Of a stretch of DNA of 64,000 nucleotides, positions 44,611 through 53,073 are shown one piece after another; position 1 is the stretch's first letter, and every line of letters starts with the position of its first letter. The stretch comes from Cryptosporangium sp044454545. Lineage in GTDB: Bacteria; Actinomycetota; Actinomycetes; Mycobacteriales; Cryptosporangiaceae. Made by a program: the position numbers and the translations under genes. Location: contig NZ_JBITDV010000013.1 of NCBI RefSeq assembly GCF_044454545.1, positions 1 to 64,000 of the forward strand. Reading direction: 5' to 3'. The notes under the pieces were generated by a model that searched no databases, was not told the origin of the DNA, and was given only the letters and a program-made list of their open reading frames with translations.

Positions 44611-45615
44611 ATGCTCCCGCAGGTCGTTCGCAGTGAGTTCTTACCGCTGGTGGAGACCCAGCTCGCGTTCCAGGACTCGCTGCTGAGCCGGCCCAACGTC
44701 GTCGGGGTCGGTCTCGGCCACAAGTACAGCCGGGGTATCAACACCGGCGAGCGGGCGATCACGGTGCTCGTGCACCGCAAGGTTGATGCCCGCTATCTCG
44801 CTCCGAAGGCGATCATTCCGCAGGAGCTCGACGGCGTCCCGACCGACGTGCAAGAGGTCGGGATGATCCGGGCCGGCGGCGGCCCCCAGCCCTGGGCCGA
44901 CCGGGGTGCCGCCGCCGCCATGGGTGTCGGGCCGTTCCAGCTGGGCCAGCGGGTCCGCCCGGCGTTCGCGGGAGTCAGCATCGGGCACTACCGCGGCAAC
45001 GCCGGCACGTTCGGCGCCGGGTGCTTCGACGCGTTCCCGAAGCCGGGTGAACCGAGCCGCTACTACATCCTGAGCACGAATTACGTGCTGGCCGACTGCA
45101 ACGGCGGCGTCGCGGGCGACCCGATCCTGCAGCCCGCCCTGGTCGACGGCGGACGCTACCCGGCCGACGTGATCGGCAAGCTCGTCCGCTACGTGCCCAT
45201 CCAGTTCCACGACGGGGCGTCCAAGCCGCTCAACTTCGTCGACGCGGCGATCGCCGAGGGCCTGCAAGACGCCGACCGCCGGGTCTACTGGGCGGGCGAG
45301 GTCAGCGCTCTCAACGCGGCGCCGAACATCAACGATGCCGTGCAGAAGTGGGGGCGCACCACCAACTTCACGACCGGCCACGTCCTGGCCGTGAACGCCA
45401 CCGTCGACGTGCATTACGACGGGGGCCGCATCGCCCGCTTCGGCCAGCAGATCGTCACCACGAACATGTCCGCCGGTGGCGACTCGGGCAGCCTGGTGAC
45501 CGACCCCGACGAGGGTGCGGTCGGCCTGCTGTTCGCCGGTTCGGTGCGGGTCAGCGTTCTGAACAACATCGTTGCCGTGCAATCGCTGCTGGGGGTCCGC
45601 GTCACCGAGGGCTAG
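44611..45615 (+). CDS. Trypsin-fold (NAL1-like) protein with altered catalytic His
   Basis: 334 residues from ATG 44611 (GAAGGGA upstream). Segments match the trypsin-like family exemplified by plant NAL1: YYILSTNYVLADCN, NFVDAAIAE (Asp211) and MSAGGDSGSLV (nucleophile Ser292). Related proteins read SNNHVLA where this one has STNYVLA, so Tyr158 stands in the place of the catalytic His. The N-terminal PNVVGVGLGHKY is also typical. No signal peptide seen. It may be inactive or use another base. Confidence 0.75.
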   Translation: MLPQVVRSEFLPLVETQLAFQDSLLSRPNVVGVGLGHKYSRGINTGERAITVLVHRKVDARYLAPKAIIPQELDGVPTDVQEVGMIRAGGGPQPWADRGAAAAMGVGPFQLGQRVRPAFAGVSIGHYRGNAGTFGAGCFDAFPKPGEPSRYYILSTNYVLADCNGGVAGDPILQPALVDGGRYPADVIGKLVRYVPIQFHDGASKPLNFVDAAIAEGLQDADRRVYWAGEVSALNAAPNINDAVQKWGRTTNFTTGHVLAVNATVDVHYDGGRIARFGQQIVTTNMSAGGDSGSLVTDPDEGAVGLLFAGSVRVSVLNNIVAVQSLLGVRVTEG

Positions 45616-45686
45616 GCGACCGGGGCGGGCCGAGAGGAGCTGGGGGGCTGGTGAGGACGCCGGTACGGCTGTTGTCCTCCGGGAGC

Positions 45687-45715
45687 GAGCCGGGATCCGA
45701 GGGGGATCTCGGCTC
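45687..45715 (+). terminator. Hairpin after the trypsin-like gene
   Basis: 12-bp stem (45687-45698 with 45704-45715) including one G-U pair, 5-base loop, about 70 bp past the stop and about 85 bp before the next gene. Likely terminator. Confidence 0.6.
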
Positions 45716-45801
45716 CCTTCCGTGCCCTTGGAACCCTTTCACTGCTGCGGTACAACCAGCGCGACAGCATCCGTTTCCCTCCACAGTGCAGAGGAATGAC
45801 A

Positions 45802-46296
45802 GTGACCACTGAGACTTCGACGCCGACGACCACGGAAACCGTGTTCGTCATCGATGTCAACGACCGGTTCGCGCACCTGTTCACCAGCGTGCCCGACCTG
45901 CTCGGTACCCACGAGAAGGGCCACGTCGAGCCGCCGCGCGGCCTCGACTTCTTCGATCAGGACGGTCGTCGTCTGGCGCCGGTGTTCGACGAGAGCTGGC
46001 AGCTGATCGGCCTGGCCAAGACGAACGAGAAGCCCGACCCGGAGGCGATCCAGAGCCGACTCGCGTCGGTGTTCGCGTTCCTGGCCGAGTACACGTCGGG
46101 TCACCCGACCGAGATCGCCGACGACTACGGCCTGAGCGTCGACGAGGCGCTCTGCGAATTACCGCAGCTCGCCGGCAAGTCCCTGTCCGACAGCATCGCG
46201 GTTCTCGGTGGCGTCACGCACTACCCGGCGGTGGCCGACACCGAGCAGAAGGACCCGGGTAACTGGTTCCACAACCTGATGCACAAGATCAGCTAA
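45802..46296 (+). CDS. Hypothetical protein upstream of the kinase-astacin gene
   Basis: 164 residues from GTG 45802 with GAGGA six bases upstream; ATG 45796 is too close to it. After a Thr/Glu-rich start comes a compact acidic alpha/beta-looking region (ETVFVIDVNDRFAHLFTSVP, then SGHPTEIADDYGLSVDEAL) and a C-terminal NWFHNLMHKIS. No family recognised, no membrane segment. It ends 14 bp before the kinase-astacin gene, so it is probably co-transcribed and may be a partner or substrate of that protein. Confidence 0.7.
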   Translation: MTTETSTPTTTETVFVIDVNDRFAHLFTSVPDLLGTHEKGHVEPPRGLDFFDQDGRRLAPVFDESWQLIGLAKTNEKPDPEAIQSRLASVFAFLAEYTSGHPTEIADDYGLSVDEALCELPQLAGKSLSDSIAVLGGVTHYPAVADTEQKDPGNWFHNLMHKIS

Positions 46297-46310
46297 CGAA
46301 CGGTAACCGG

Positions 46311-49300
46311 ATGCGCATTCCTGCCCTTTCCCGGCTTTCTCCCCGCAGTGTGGCGGGGTTGCTCCTAGTCGTACTGGTCGTCGCCGCCGTGCTGCTCGGG
46401 CAGTTCGACGGTGGTACCGACCAGAGCGCCGGCCCGGTGGGGATCAGCATCGCGGTCGCCATCTCGTGCACGGCGCTGGGGGTGCTCGTCCTCGTCGCCG
46501 TGCCGCGGCACCTGGTCGGCCGGCTGCTCCTGGCAGCCGGCGCCAGCGCCGCCGTCGGCACCGTCGCGGTCAGCTGGACGCGGTGGGAGCCGGTCGCCTG
46601 GCTGAGCCAGTGGACGTGGTGGCCGGCCTACGGGCTGCTGTTCCTGGCGCTGCTGTTCTTCCCGGACGGCCGCTTACCGGGTCGCGGCTCGCGCGCACTC
46701 GCGGTCGCGCTGGTCGCGCTGACCGCACTGAGCTCGATCGTGCTGGCCGTGGCCGCCCTGGACGCGCCCCGGACGCTGCTGAGCGACGCCGGCGTCGAGC
46801 TCGATCCGCACACGAAGCTCTTGGTGCGGATCTTCGCCGCGGCGGTGTTCCTGACCGTGGTGGCCGGGTTCGGCGTCCTGGGCACGCTCTGGGCGCGCTG
46901 GCGCCGGGCCGACACCGATACCCGCCAGCAACTCGCCTGCCTGCTCCCGGCCGTCGTCCTGCTGCTGCTCGGCTGGGGTCTCTCGTTCTTCAATCTCGAC
47001 GGTGGCTACATCCTGGCCGCGGTCGCGGTGCCGCTCGGGATGACCGTCGCGATCATGCGCTACGGGCTCTACGACCTCGACCGCGTCCTGAACCGGACGC
47101 TGGTGTGGCTGGTGATGACCGCGCTGGTCGTGGTCGGGTTCGTCTCGATCGTCACCGTGCTCCGCGAGGTGATCATGCGCAACACCTCGGCCGACTCGAT
47201 CTCGCTGGTCACCACCGGCGTCATCGCGATCACTTACGCGCCGCTGCACCGGCGGGTCCAGCAGGGCGTCAACCAGCTGCTCTACGGCGACCGGCACGAT
47301 CCGTACAAGGTCATCACCGAGCTCGGCGACGTACTGGGGCAGACCGCTGAGCCGAACGCGGTGCTTCCGCTGCTGACCGGCACGATCGCGAACTCGCTGC
47401 AGGTCCCGTACGTCGCGGTCGAGGTCGAGGAGGCGCACGGCGCCCGGCTGCTGGCCTGGTACGGCAAGGTCGGGCCGAACGTGCAGGCGTTCGACATGAT
47501 CTCCCGGGGCGAGCACATCGGACGGCTGCTGGTCTCCCCGCGCACCGTCGGCGGTCACTTCACCCCGCGCGAAACGCAACTGCTGACCGACATCGCGCTG
47601 CACGCCGGGGTGGCGGTCGAGGCCGGCCGCCTCACCCGAGACCTGCAGGAGTCGCGCGAGCGGCTGGTGCGGGCCCAGGAGGAGGAGCGGCGCCGGCTGC
47701 GGCGGGATCTGCACGACGGGCTGGGGCCGAGCCTCACCGGGATGTCGATGCAGGTCCGGGCCGCCCGCAAGGTGTCGGGGCCGGGCCGGGTGCGTGACAT
47801 CCTCGATGCGCTCGCCGGTGACCTGGCCGCCTGTACCGCGGAGGTGCGGCAGCTGGTCGACGAACTGCGTCCGCCCGCGCTCGACCGCGGTCTGGCCGTC
47901 GCGCTGCGGGACGAGTGCCGCCGGTTCGACAGCAACGTGCTGTCCGTGCAGCTCGACCTGCACGACGAGCTCGATCGGCTGCCGGCCGCCGTCGAGGTGG
48001 CCGCGTACCGGGTCGTCGCCGAGGCGCTGAACAACGTGGCCCGGCACGCCGACGCCCGCAACTGCGTGGTGAGCGTGCGGCGCGGGCGCGATTTGACGAT
48101 CGAGATCACCGACGACGGCAAGGGCATCACCGGGCCGGTCCGGCCCGGGGTCGGGCTCGCGTCGATGCGCGACCGGGCCGGTGAGCTCGGCGGCGAGTGG
48201 GAGATCCGGGCCGCTCAGCCGAGGGGCACCACGATCCGCGCCCACTTCCCGGCGGCGTCGCTCGTCCTGGTGGAGTCGGCGATCCCGCTTCCGCCCACCG
48301 CGGCCGACGCCCCGGCTCTGGCGTCGGTCGTCGACGCCGGGCCGGCGCCGGTGGTCGTGCGCGGTGCCCCCGTGCGGCTGTGGCCGGGGGGAGTGGTGCC
48401 GTACGTGGTCGCTCCCGACGTCGGGCCGAACGGCCGGATCAGCGAGGCGATCGCCCACCTGGAGACCAACACCTCGATCCGGTTCGTGCCCCGCACCGGT
48501 GAGCACGCCGACTACGTACGGTTCGTCGTGGGCGAGGAGTACGCGTCGCAGGTCGGCCGGGTCGGTGGGGAGCAGCGCATCGAGGTCCAGGCCGAGGGGG
48601 AGATGGGGCGGGTACTGCACGAGATGGTGCACACGCTCGGACGCTGGCACGAGCACTGCCGCACCGACCGAGACCAGTACGTCTCGATCCAGTGGCAGCA
48701 CATCTCGCCGGAGTCCCGGCCGAACTTCCTGATCCAGGCCACCGGGCCGGAGGAGGGGCCGTACGACTTCGAGTCGATCATGCATTACCCGCGGGTCGCG
48801 TTCTCGACCAACGGTGACCGGACGCTGGAGACCCTCCAGCCGGTACCCCCGTCCCCGCCGGGCCTGCCGGTCGGCCAGCGGCGGCGGCTCAGCGACGGCG
48901 ACTGCCGGGTGATCGAGCGCATGTACGCCACCGCGACCGGCGTGACCGCGACCGCCGGTGCTGCGGCCGGCGTGCCTGCCACGGTGCCGCCGCTCGCGGA
49001 GGCCGACGCCGTGTCGGGTGTACTGCGGCTGCCACTGCGGGTCCCCGCCGCGACCGCGGCGGCGATCCGGATCACGGTCCGCGACACGACGACGACCGTC
49101 AACACGTTGCGGCAGGTCGGCGAGACCGTGCTCACCGACGTTCCGCTCGCCGCCTGTGGGGAGGTCCCGTTCCGGGTACCGGTCGAGGGCGTCGACCCCG
49201 CCGCCGTCTACACGCTCGAGGCCCATGTGGACGTCACCGGGGACGGCGCCGTGGCGAGCGGCGACCTCCTCACCGCCCGTGCCTGCGCGGTACTGACCAA

Positions 49301-49349
49301 CGGAGCCCCGGCGGCCGATGTCGCCGTCCCGATGACGAGCGTGGTGTGA
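46311..49349 (+). CDS. Membrane histidine kinase fused to an astacin-type zinc protease
   Basis: 1012 residues in one open frame. About 1-310: eight to ten membrane helices. About 330-440: GAF-like region. 455-650: HisKA_3 with His468 (RRDLHDGLGPSLTG) and HATPase (VAEALNNVARHADA, DDGKG at 601-605). About 688-875: astacin domain opening RLWPGGVVPYVV; zinc ligands His770, His774, His780, catalytic Glu771, RTDRD after them, and Met-turn SIMHYPR (Met824, Tyr826). About 902-1008: YbaY/YscW-like beta domain. Astacins are normally secreted; here the protease follows a cytoplasmic kinase core and would be cytoplasmic. The regulator gene at 49391 is its likely phospho-partner. A kinase that also cleaves proteins is inferred, not shown. 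Confidence 0.87.
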   Translation: MRIPALSRLSPRSVAGLLLVVLVVAAVLLGQFDGGTDQSAGPVGISIAVAISCTALGVLVLVAVPRHLVGRLLLAAGASAAVGTVAVSWTRWEPVAWLSQWTWWPAYGLLFLALLFFPDGRLPGRGSRALAVALVALTALSSIVLAVAALDAPRTLLSDAGVELDPHTKLLVRIFAAAVFLTVVAGFGVLGTLWARWRRADTDTRQQLACLLPAVVLLLLGWGLSFFNLDGGYILAAVAVPLGMTVAIMRYGLYDLDRVLNRTLVWLVMTALVVVGFVSIVTVLREVIMRNTSADSISLVTTGVIAITYAPLHRRVQQGVNQLLYGDRHDPYKVITELGDVLGQTAEPNAVLPLLTGTIANSLQVPYVAVEVEEAHGARLLAWYGKVGPNVQAFDMISRGEHIGRLLVSPRTVGGHFTPRETQLLTDIALHAGVAVEAGRLTRDLQESRERLVRAQEEERRRLRRDLHDGLGPSLTGMSMQVRAARKVSGPGRVRDILDALAGDLAACTAEVRQLVDELRPPALDRGLAVALRDECRRFDSNVLSVQLDLHDELDRLPAAVEVAAYRVVAEALNNVARHADARNCVVSVRRGRDLTIEITDDGKGITGPVRPGVGLASMRDRAGELGGEWEIRAAQPRGTTIRAHFPAASLVLVESAIPLPPTAADAPALASVVDAGPAPVVVRGAPVRLWPGGVVPYVVAPDVGPNGRISEAIAHLETNTSIRFVPRTGEHADYVRFVVGEEYASQVGRVGGEQRIEVQAEGEMGRVLHEMVHTLGRWHEHCRTDRDQYVSIQWQHISPESRPNFLIQATGPEEGPYDFESIMHYPRVAFSTNGDRTLETLQPVPPSPPGLPVGQRRRLSDGDCRVIERMYATATGVTATAGAAAGVPATVPPLAEADAVSGVLRLPLRVPAATAAAIRITVRDTTTTVNTLRQVGETVLTDVPLAACGEVPFRVPVEGVDPAAVYTLEAHVDVTGDGAVASGDLLTARACAVLTNGAPAADVAVPMTSVV

Positions 49350-49390
49350 TTCCGATGAGCGCATGGGCGTTCCAGGGCGGAGGCACACCG

Positions 49391-50038
49391 GTGGACGAGC
49401 CGAAGCGGGTTCTGATCGTCGACGACCACCCCGTCGTGCGGCGCGGCCTGAAGGTGATGCTCGAGGACGAGCCGTGGGTCAGCGAGGTCTCGGAGGCGGC
49501 CAGCGTCGAAGAGGCCGTCCGGGAGGCGATCACCTGCCAGCCCGACGTGATCGCGATGGACGTCGTCCTGCCCGACGGCAACGGCGTCGACGCGACCCGG
49601 CGGATCCTGGAAGCCTGCCCGGAGGCCGCTGTGCTGATGCTCACGATGGCCGACGACGACGACATCGTGGCGAAGGCGCTCAACGCGGGCGCCCGCGGGT
49701 TCCTGCTCAAGGACACCGATCCCGACATGGTGATCGACGCGCTGCGCACGGTGGCCAGCGGCGGTGTCGTGCTCGGGCCCCGGGTAGGCCCGACCGTGCT
49801 GACCGCGTTACGCCGTGCCCCGGCCGTGCTGCCCCCGCCGTTCGACCAGCTCACGACGCGTGAGCTGGAGATCGTCAACCGGCTGGCGCTGGGAGACACG
49901 AACGCGCAGATCGCCCGTCATCTCAACGTGAGCGAGAAGACGATTCGCAACCAGATGTCGGCGGTGTTCAACAAGCTGAACGTCAGCGATCGGGTCCAGG
50001 CCGCATTGCTGGCCCGGGATGCCGGAATTCTGCGTTAG
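49391..50038 (+). CDS. NarL/FixJ-family response regulator, partner of the kinase-astacin protein
   Basis: 215 residues from GTG 49391, chosen for GGAGG seven bases upstream; GTG 49346 (overlapping the kinase stop) and ATG 49355 are in frame. Receiver Asp57 (AMDVVLPDG) and Lys in FLLKDTDPD; LuxR-type helix-turn-helix at the end (LTTRELEIVNRLALGDTNAQ). Acts on DNA after phosphorylation, targets unknown. Confidence 0.9.
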   Translation: MDEPKRVLIVDDHPVVRRGLKVMLEDEPWVSEVSEAASVEEAVREAITCQPDVIAMDVVLPDGNGVDATRRILEACPEAAVLMLTMADDDDIVAKALNAGARGFLLKDTDPDMVIDALRTVASGGVVLGPRVGPTVLTALRRAPAVLPPPFDQLTTRELEIVNRLALGDTNAQIARHLNVSEKTIRNQMSAVFNKLNVSDRVQAALLARDAGILR

Positions 50039-50101
50039 GTTTCCGCGCTCAACCTTCGGGGACCCCTGAACAGCCGGTGTCCACCGGCGCAGCACGAAAG
50101 G

Positions 50102-51544
50102 TCAGGAGGTTACGACATGTTCGAGCTGCATTGCGGGGAATGCGCCCAACCGGGTGCGTCCAGCACCAACCGTGCCGAGGTCGAGGCGTTGACGGAGATC
50201 CACAACAACCTCGTTCACCGGGGCAATCCGGTTGCCGTCCTGCGGCGACGGCGGTTCGGTCGTCCGCGCGACCTGGCCGCTTGAGGTGGTCGTCCAGGCC
50301 GCCACGAACACTCCGGCCCAGATCAGCCCGATCAGCAGCGCGGCGGCCGTGCTGCTGATCGTTCCCCAGCCGAGGTAGATCCGGCCCGCCGCGAGCATCG
50401 TCACGAGGGCGGCGCCGATCACCACGACCGTGGCCCGCGCCGGGGCCGGCATCCGCTTGCGGGCCACCGCCCAGGTCGCGAGTCCGATCGCGGTCGTCGA
50501 CACCGCGTGCTGCGTGGCGAACAGGTTGTCGCTGCGGACGACGTGCTCCGCGACGTTGATCACCGAGGCCAGGATCACCAGCGGCACCACCGCGCCCCCG
50601 GCGGCCAGGAGGCCGAGCGGGCCCTGGTGCCGGTTGGACCGCACCGGCCGGATCAGCACCAGCGCGGCGGCGGCCACGACCACCGCGTACGACGGCGTCG
50701 CGGTCAGGATCGCGCCGACGACCGGCGCCGGCCAGCTCACCCAGTGCGCGTCCAGCAGGGCGGCCACCGGTTCGTCGAGCCGGGGTAGCCCGGCGGCGTG
50801 CACCCCGGACGCGACCAGCACCGTGAGCAGCGCGCCGACGAACGTCAGCGTGACCGTGAGCGCGACGGCCGGGAGCCACCGGTTCGGCCGCTCGCCGATC
50901 AGCCGGGTGACCACTCGCGCGGGCAGGTCGGGTTGCCGGCCCAGCCGGCGGCCCGCGAACACCCCGGCGCCCAGCGCCGCACCCAGCAGCAGCACCCCCA
51001 TCGACGCCTGCCCGGCGACCGCCGACACCTGCAGGTACGAGCTGCCGGCCAGGTAACCGGCGCTGACGAAGAACCCCGCCCAGAGCACGCCGCTCGGGAC
51101 GCTGTAGCGCAGGAAACCGGTCGGCGCGAGACCGCCGGAACCGGCGAGACGCGGCACGAGCGTGCGTGCGCCGACGACCCACCGGGCCGCGAACACGGCC
51201 CGCCCGCCGTGCCGCCCGAGAAGCGCGGCGGCACGGTCGGTGGCCCGCTGGAGGCGCGCGGATCGGCGTCCCCCGAGAGGGGTTGACGGAGAGGCCGCGC
51301 GGCGGCGGCCGAGAAAGTACGCGGAGGCGTCGCCGAGGATCACCGCGACGGTGGCGGTGGCGATCGACACCGGAAGGTTCAGCGTGCCGGCCGAGGCGAG
51401 AAAGCCGAGGCCGAGTGCGGTCGAGACGCTGGGGAGGACGATTCCGGCCAGGAGGGCGGGCTCACCGGCCAGTATCAGCGCAGCCAGCACCACGACGAGC
51501 GGTGCGGGCAGGCCGAGTATCGCGTCCAGAAGGGATTGCACCAC
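50102..51544 (-). CDS. DedA-like / PAP2-like membrane fusion protein
   Basis: 480 residues. Residues about 1-200 form a DedA (SNARE-associated) domain with GDASAYFLGRRR and a later RWVVGARTLVPRLAGSG, the signature Arg region. Residues about 220-430 form a PAP2-like phosphatase core of six helices. Its catalytic motifs are worn: ATQHAVST for PSGH keeps the first His, but GRIYLGWGTISST for SRxYLGxHxxSD loses the second His and the Asp. The tail after residue 430 is soluble and overlaps a small plus-strand gene. A lipid transport or binding role is likelier than phosphatase activity. Confidence 0.75.
   Translation of the reverse strand: MVQSLLDAILGLPAPLVVVLAALILAGEPALLAGIVLPSVSTALGLGFLASAGTLNLPVSIATATVAVILGDASAYFLGRRRAASPSTPLGGRRSARLQRATDRAAALLGRHGGRAVFAARWVVGARTLVPRLAGSGGLAPTGFLRYSVPSGVLWAGFFVSAGYLAGSSYLQVSAVAGQASMGVLLLGAALGAGVFAGRRLGRQPDLPARVVTRLIGERPNRWLPAVALTVTLTFVGALLTVLVASGVHAAGLPRLDEPVAALLDAHWVSWPAPVVGAILTATPSYAVVVAAAALVLIRPVRSNRHQGPLGLLAAGGAVVPLVILASVINVAEHVVRSDNLFATQHAVSTTAIGLATWAVARKRMPAPARATVVVIGAALVTMLAAGRIYLGWGTISSTAAALLIGLIWAGVFVAAWTTTSSGQVARTTEPPSPQDGNRIAPVNEVVVDLRQRLDLGTVGAGRTRLGAFPAMQLEHVVTS
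50117..50284 (+). CDS. Small CxxC protein antisense to the DedA-PAP2 gene
   Basis: 55 residues from ATG 50117 after a strong AGGAGG site. One CxxC (FELHCGECAQPG), then a helix-like segment RAEVEALTEIHNNLVHRGNP and a basic RRRR stretch. It lies wholly within the 3' end of the gene at 50102-51544 on the other strand and 78 bp after the response-regulator gene. I do not recognise a family; the ribosome site and codon pattern support it. Confidence 0.5.
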   Translation: MFELHCGECAQPGASSTNRAEVEALTEIHNNLVHRGNPVAVLRRRRFGRPRDLAA

Positions 51545-51699
51545 GCCAGGCTGGCGTCGGCCGGGTACGTGTCACATCCGGGAGGCCCCTGGCGTTGACC
51601 CTGAGGTCCACTCAGCCGTTCATCATGTCGGAGGCCCGCCTTCCGGTTTCCGTAGTGGTCACTGCTGGTATCCACACGGCTACCGGAGGGGAACGGTTC

Positions 51700-52440
51700 T
51701 CACTGCGGGAGAGATTTTTCCTGCTGGGGGCCCGGAACGAAAACGAGGCCGCGCACATCGAAGACGGTGTGGGCGAGAACCGCGAGCAGGATGCTGCCGG
51801 TCGTGAGGTACAGCCCCGCGAACAGCGCGCCGAGCAGCCCGACGCCGAGCATCGCGAGCGGGCCCTGGTAGAGGTGCGCGAACGCGAACACCACCACGGC
51901 CACGGTCGCCGCCCGGAGCGGGGTGAGTCCGAAGAGGCCGACGCCGGCCGCGATGAGCAGCCCGCGGTAGACCAGTTCTTCGCTCACCCCGGCGCCCACC
52001 GAGATCGCCGTGGCGTAGGCGCGTTCCCGCCGGGTGCGCGGCAGCATCGCGGCGACCGCGGCCTGCCCGGAGACCGGTTTGCCGCTCAGCGCGCGTTTCC
52101 GCAGCAATACACCGGTGCCGACGATCACCACGACCAGGTAGACGGTGAACCCGACGGCCCAGCCGAGGTACTGACCGCGGGGCCGGGCCAGGCCGACGTG
52201 CGCGCCGGTGAGCCCGGGCGCGACCGCGATCAGTGCGAGCGCCGCCGAGACCAGCTGGACGCCGAGCGTGAGCCGGTAGAACCCGACCAGCGCCCGCGGA
52301 TCGGTGTCGCGGCGCTCGGCCAGGCGCCGGTACATCCCGCGGCCGAGGAACGGTTCGCCGAGCAGGAGGTAGAGCGCGAGAAGGCCGGCGATCGCGGTCG
52401 CGGCCGGGTTGAACGCCGGATCGAGCCAATCGGTGTTCAT
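51700..52440 (-). CDS. CPBP-family (Abi) intramembrane protease
   Basis: 246 residues from ATG 52440. About seven helices; CPBP motifs SEELVYRGLL (Glu-Glu and Arg), FAFAHLYQG (His) and LAHTVFDV (His, Asp) are complete. Type II CAAX-prenyl-endopeptidase-like proteins act in maturation or immunity to bacteriocins. Start overlaps the stop of the MarR gene (ATGA), so they form an operon. Confidence 0.88.
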   Translation of the reverse strand: MNTDWLDPAFNPAATAIAGLLALYLLLGEPFLGRGMYRRLAERRDTDPRALVGFYRLTLGVQLVSAALALIAVAPGLTGAHVGLARPRGQYLGWAVGFTVYLVVVIVGTGVLLRKRALSGKPVSGQAAVAAMLPRTRRERAYATAISVGAGVSEELVYRGLLIAAGVGLFGLTPLRAATVAVVVFAFAHLYQGPLAMLGVGLLGALFAGLYLTTGSILLAVLAHTVFDVRGLVFVPGPQQEKSLPQ

Positions 52441-52901
52441 TCGGCGGCGGGTGCCCAGGCGTGCGGGGCCCGGTGGGTCAGCACCCGCGTCGCGAGCTCC
52501 TGCAGGTGGGCGAGTTCGGCGGCGTCGAGTGCGCCGAGCGGGCCGTCGGCGACGTCGCTGAGCAGCGCTTCGGCCCGTTCGAGGGCCTGGCGCCCCGCGG
52601 GGGTGATGTGGAGGATCTGACGGCGGCGGTCGTGTTCGTCCCGCGCGCGGTGGATCAGCCCGGCGGCTTGCAGGCCGTCGAGGAAAGCGACGAGGTCGCC
52701 GCTGTCGAGGCCGAGCCGCGCGGCCACGTGCTTCTGGGCCGCCGGGCCGAACTCGTCGAGGCAGCAGAGGACCCCGTGCTGGTGCTGGCTGAGACCTACG
52801 GCGGCCAGCTTCTCGGCGCGGTCGCTCCGCACGAGCGCGGCCAGCCGGATCACGGCGAACGACGGACGCGTCCGCAGTGCCCGGGGCAGCAGCTTCTCCA
52901 C
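52437..52901 (-). CDS. MarR-family transcriptional regulator
   Basis: 154 residues from GTG 52901. Winged helix at about 25-115: AAQKHVAARLGLDSGDLVAFLDGLQ and the wing RARDEHDRRRQIL. It probably regulates itself and the CPBP gene through the palindrome at 52923-52955. Confidence 0.87.
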   Translation of the reverse strand: MEKLLPRALRTRPSFAVIRLAALVRSDRAEKLAAVGLSQHQHGVLCCLDEFGPAAQKHVAARLGLDSGDLVAFLDGLQAAGLIHRARDEHDRRRQILHITPAGRQALERAEALLSDVADGPLGALDAAELAHLQELATRVLTHRAPHAWAPAAE

Positions 52902-52922
52902 GGGACGACCCTATCCCGCTCC

Positions 52923-52955
52923 GGTTGGTGATGCCATTTACTGGCAATGCCAACC
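52923..52955. promoter_or_regulatory. Candidate MarR operator
   Basis: Imperfect palindrome GGTTGG...CCAACC enclosing TGCCA-TTTAC-TGGCA and the smaller TGGCAATGCCA, 22 bp before the marR start and in the divergent gap to the NlpC/P60 gene. AT-richer than its surroundings. Confidence 0.5.
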
Positions 52956-53073
52956 TTTTGAACCGACTGCGGCGACGCGGGAGTGCACAGAATTCCGCCA
53001 ATTAAAGGTGCGTTCGCCGTCAATTGGGGCAACGATGAAACGGTAGGTCGCGTACGGGCCCTTCGGGAAGGAC

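Noticed and set aside
46674..49388. 904-codon minus-strand frame opposite the kinase-astacin gene
   Set aside because: Shadow of the plus-strand gene; Arg/Asp/Gln-rich with no recognisable domain.
52902..53073. Possible c-di-AMP (ydaO-type) riboswitch before the NlpC/P60 gene
   Set aside because: Such riboswitches often precede wall hydrolases in Actinobacteria, but the conserved blocks were not found and the gap is short.
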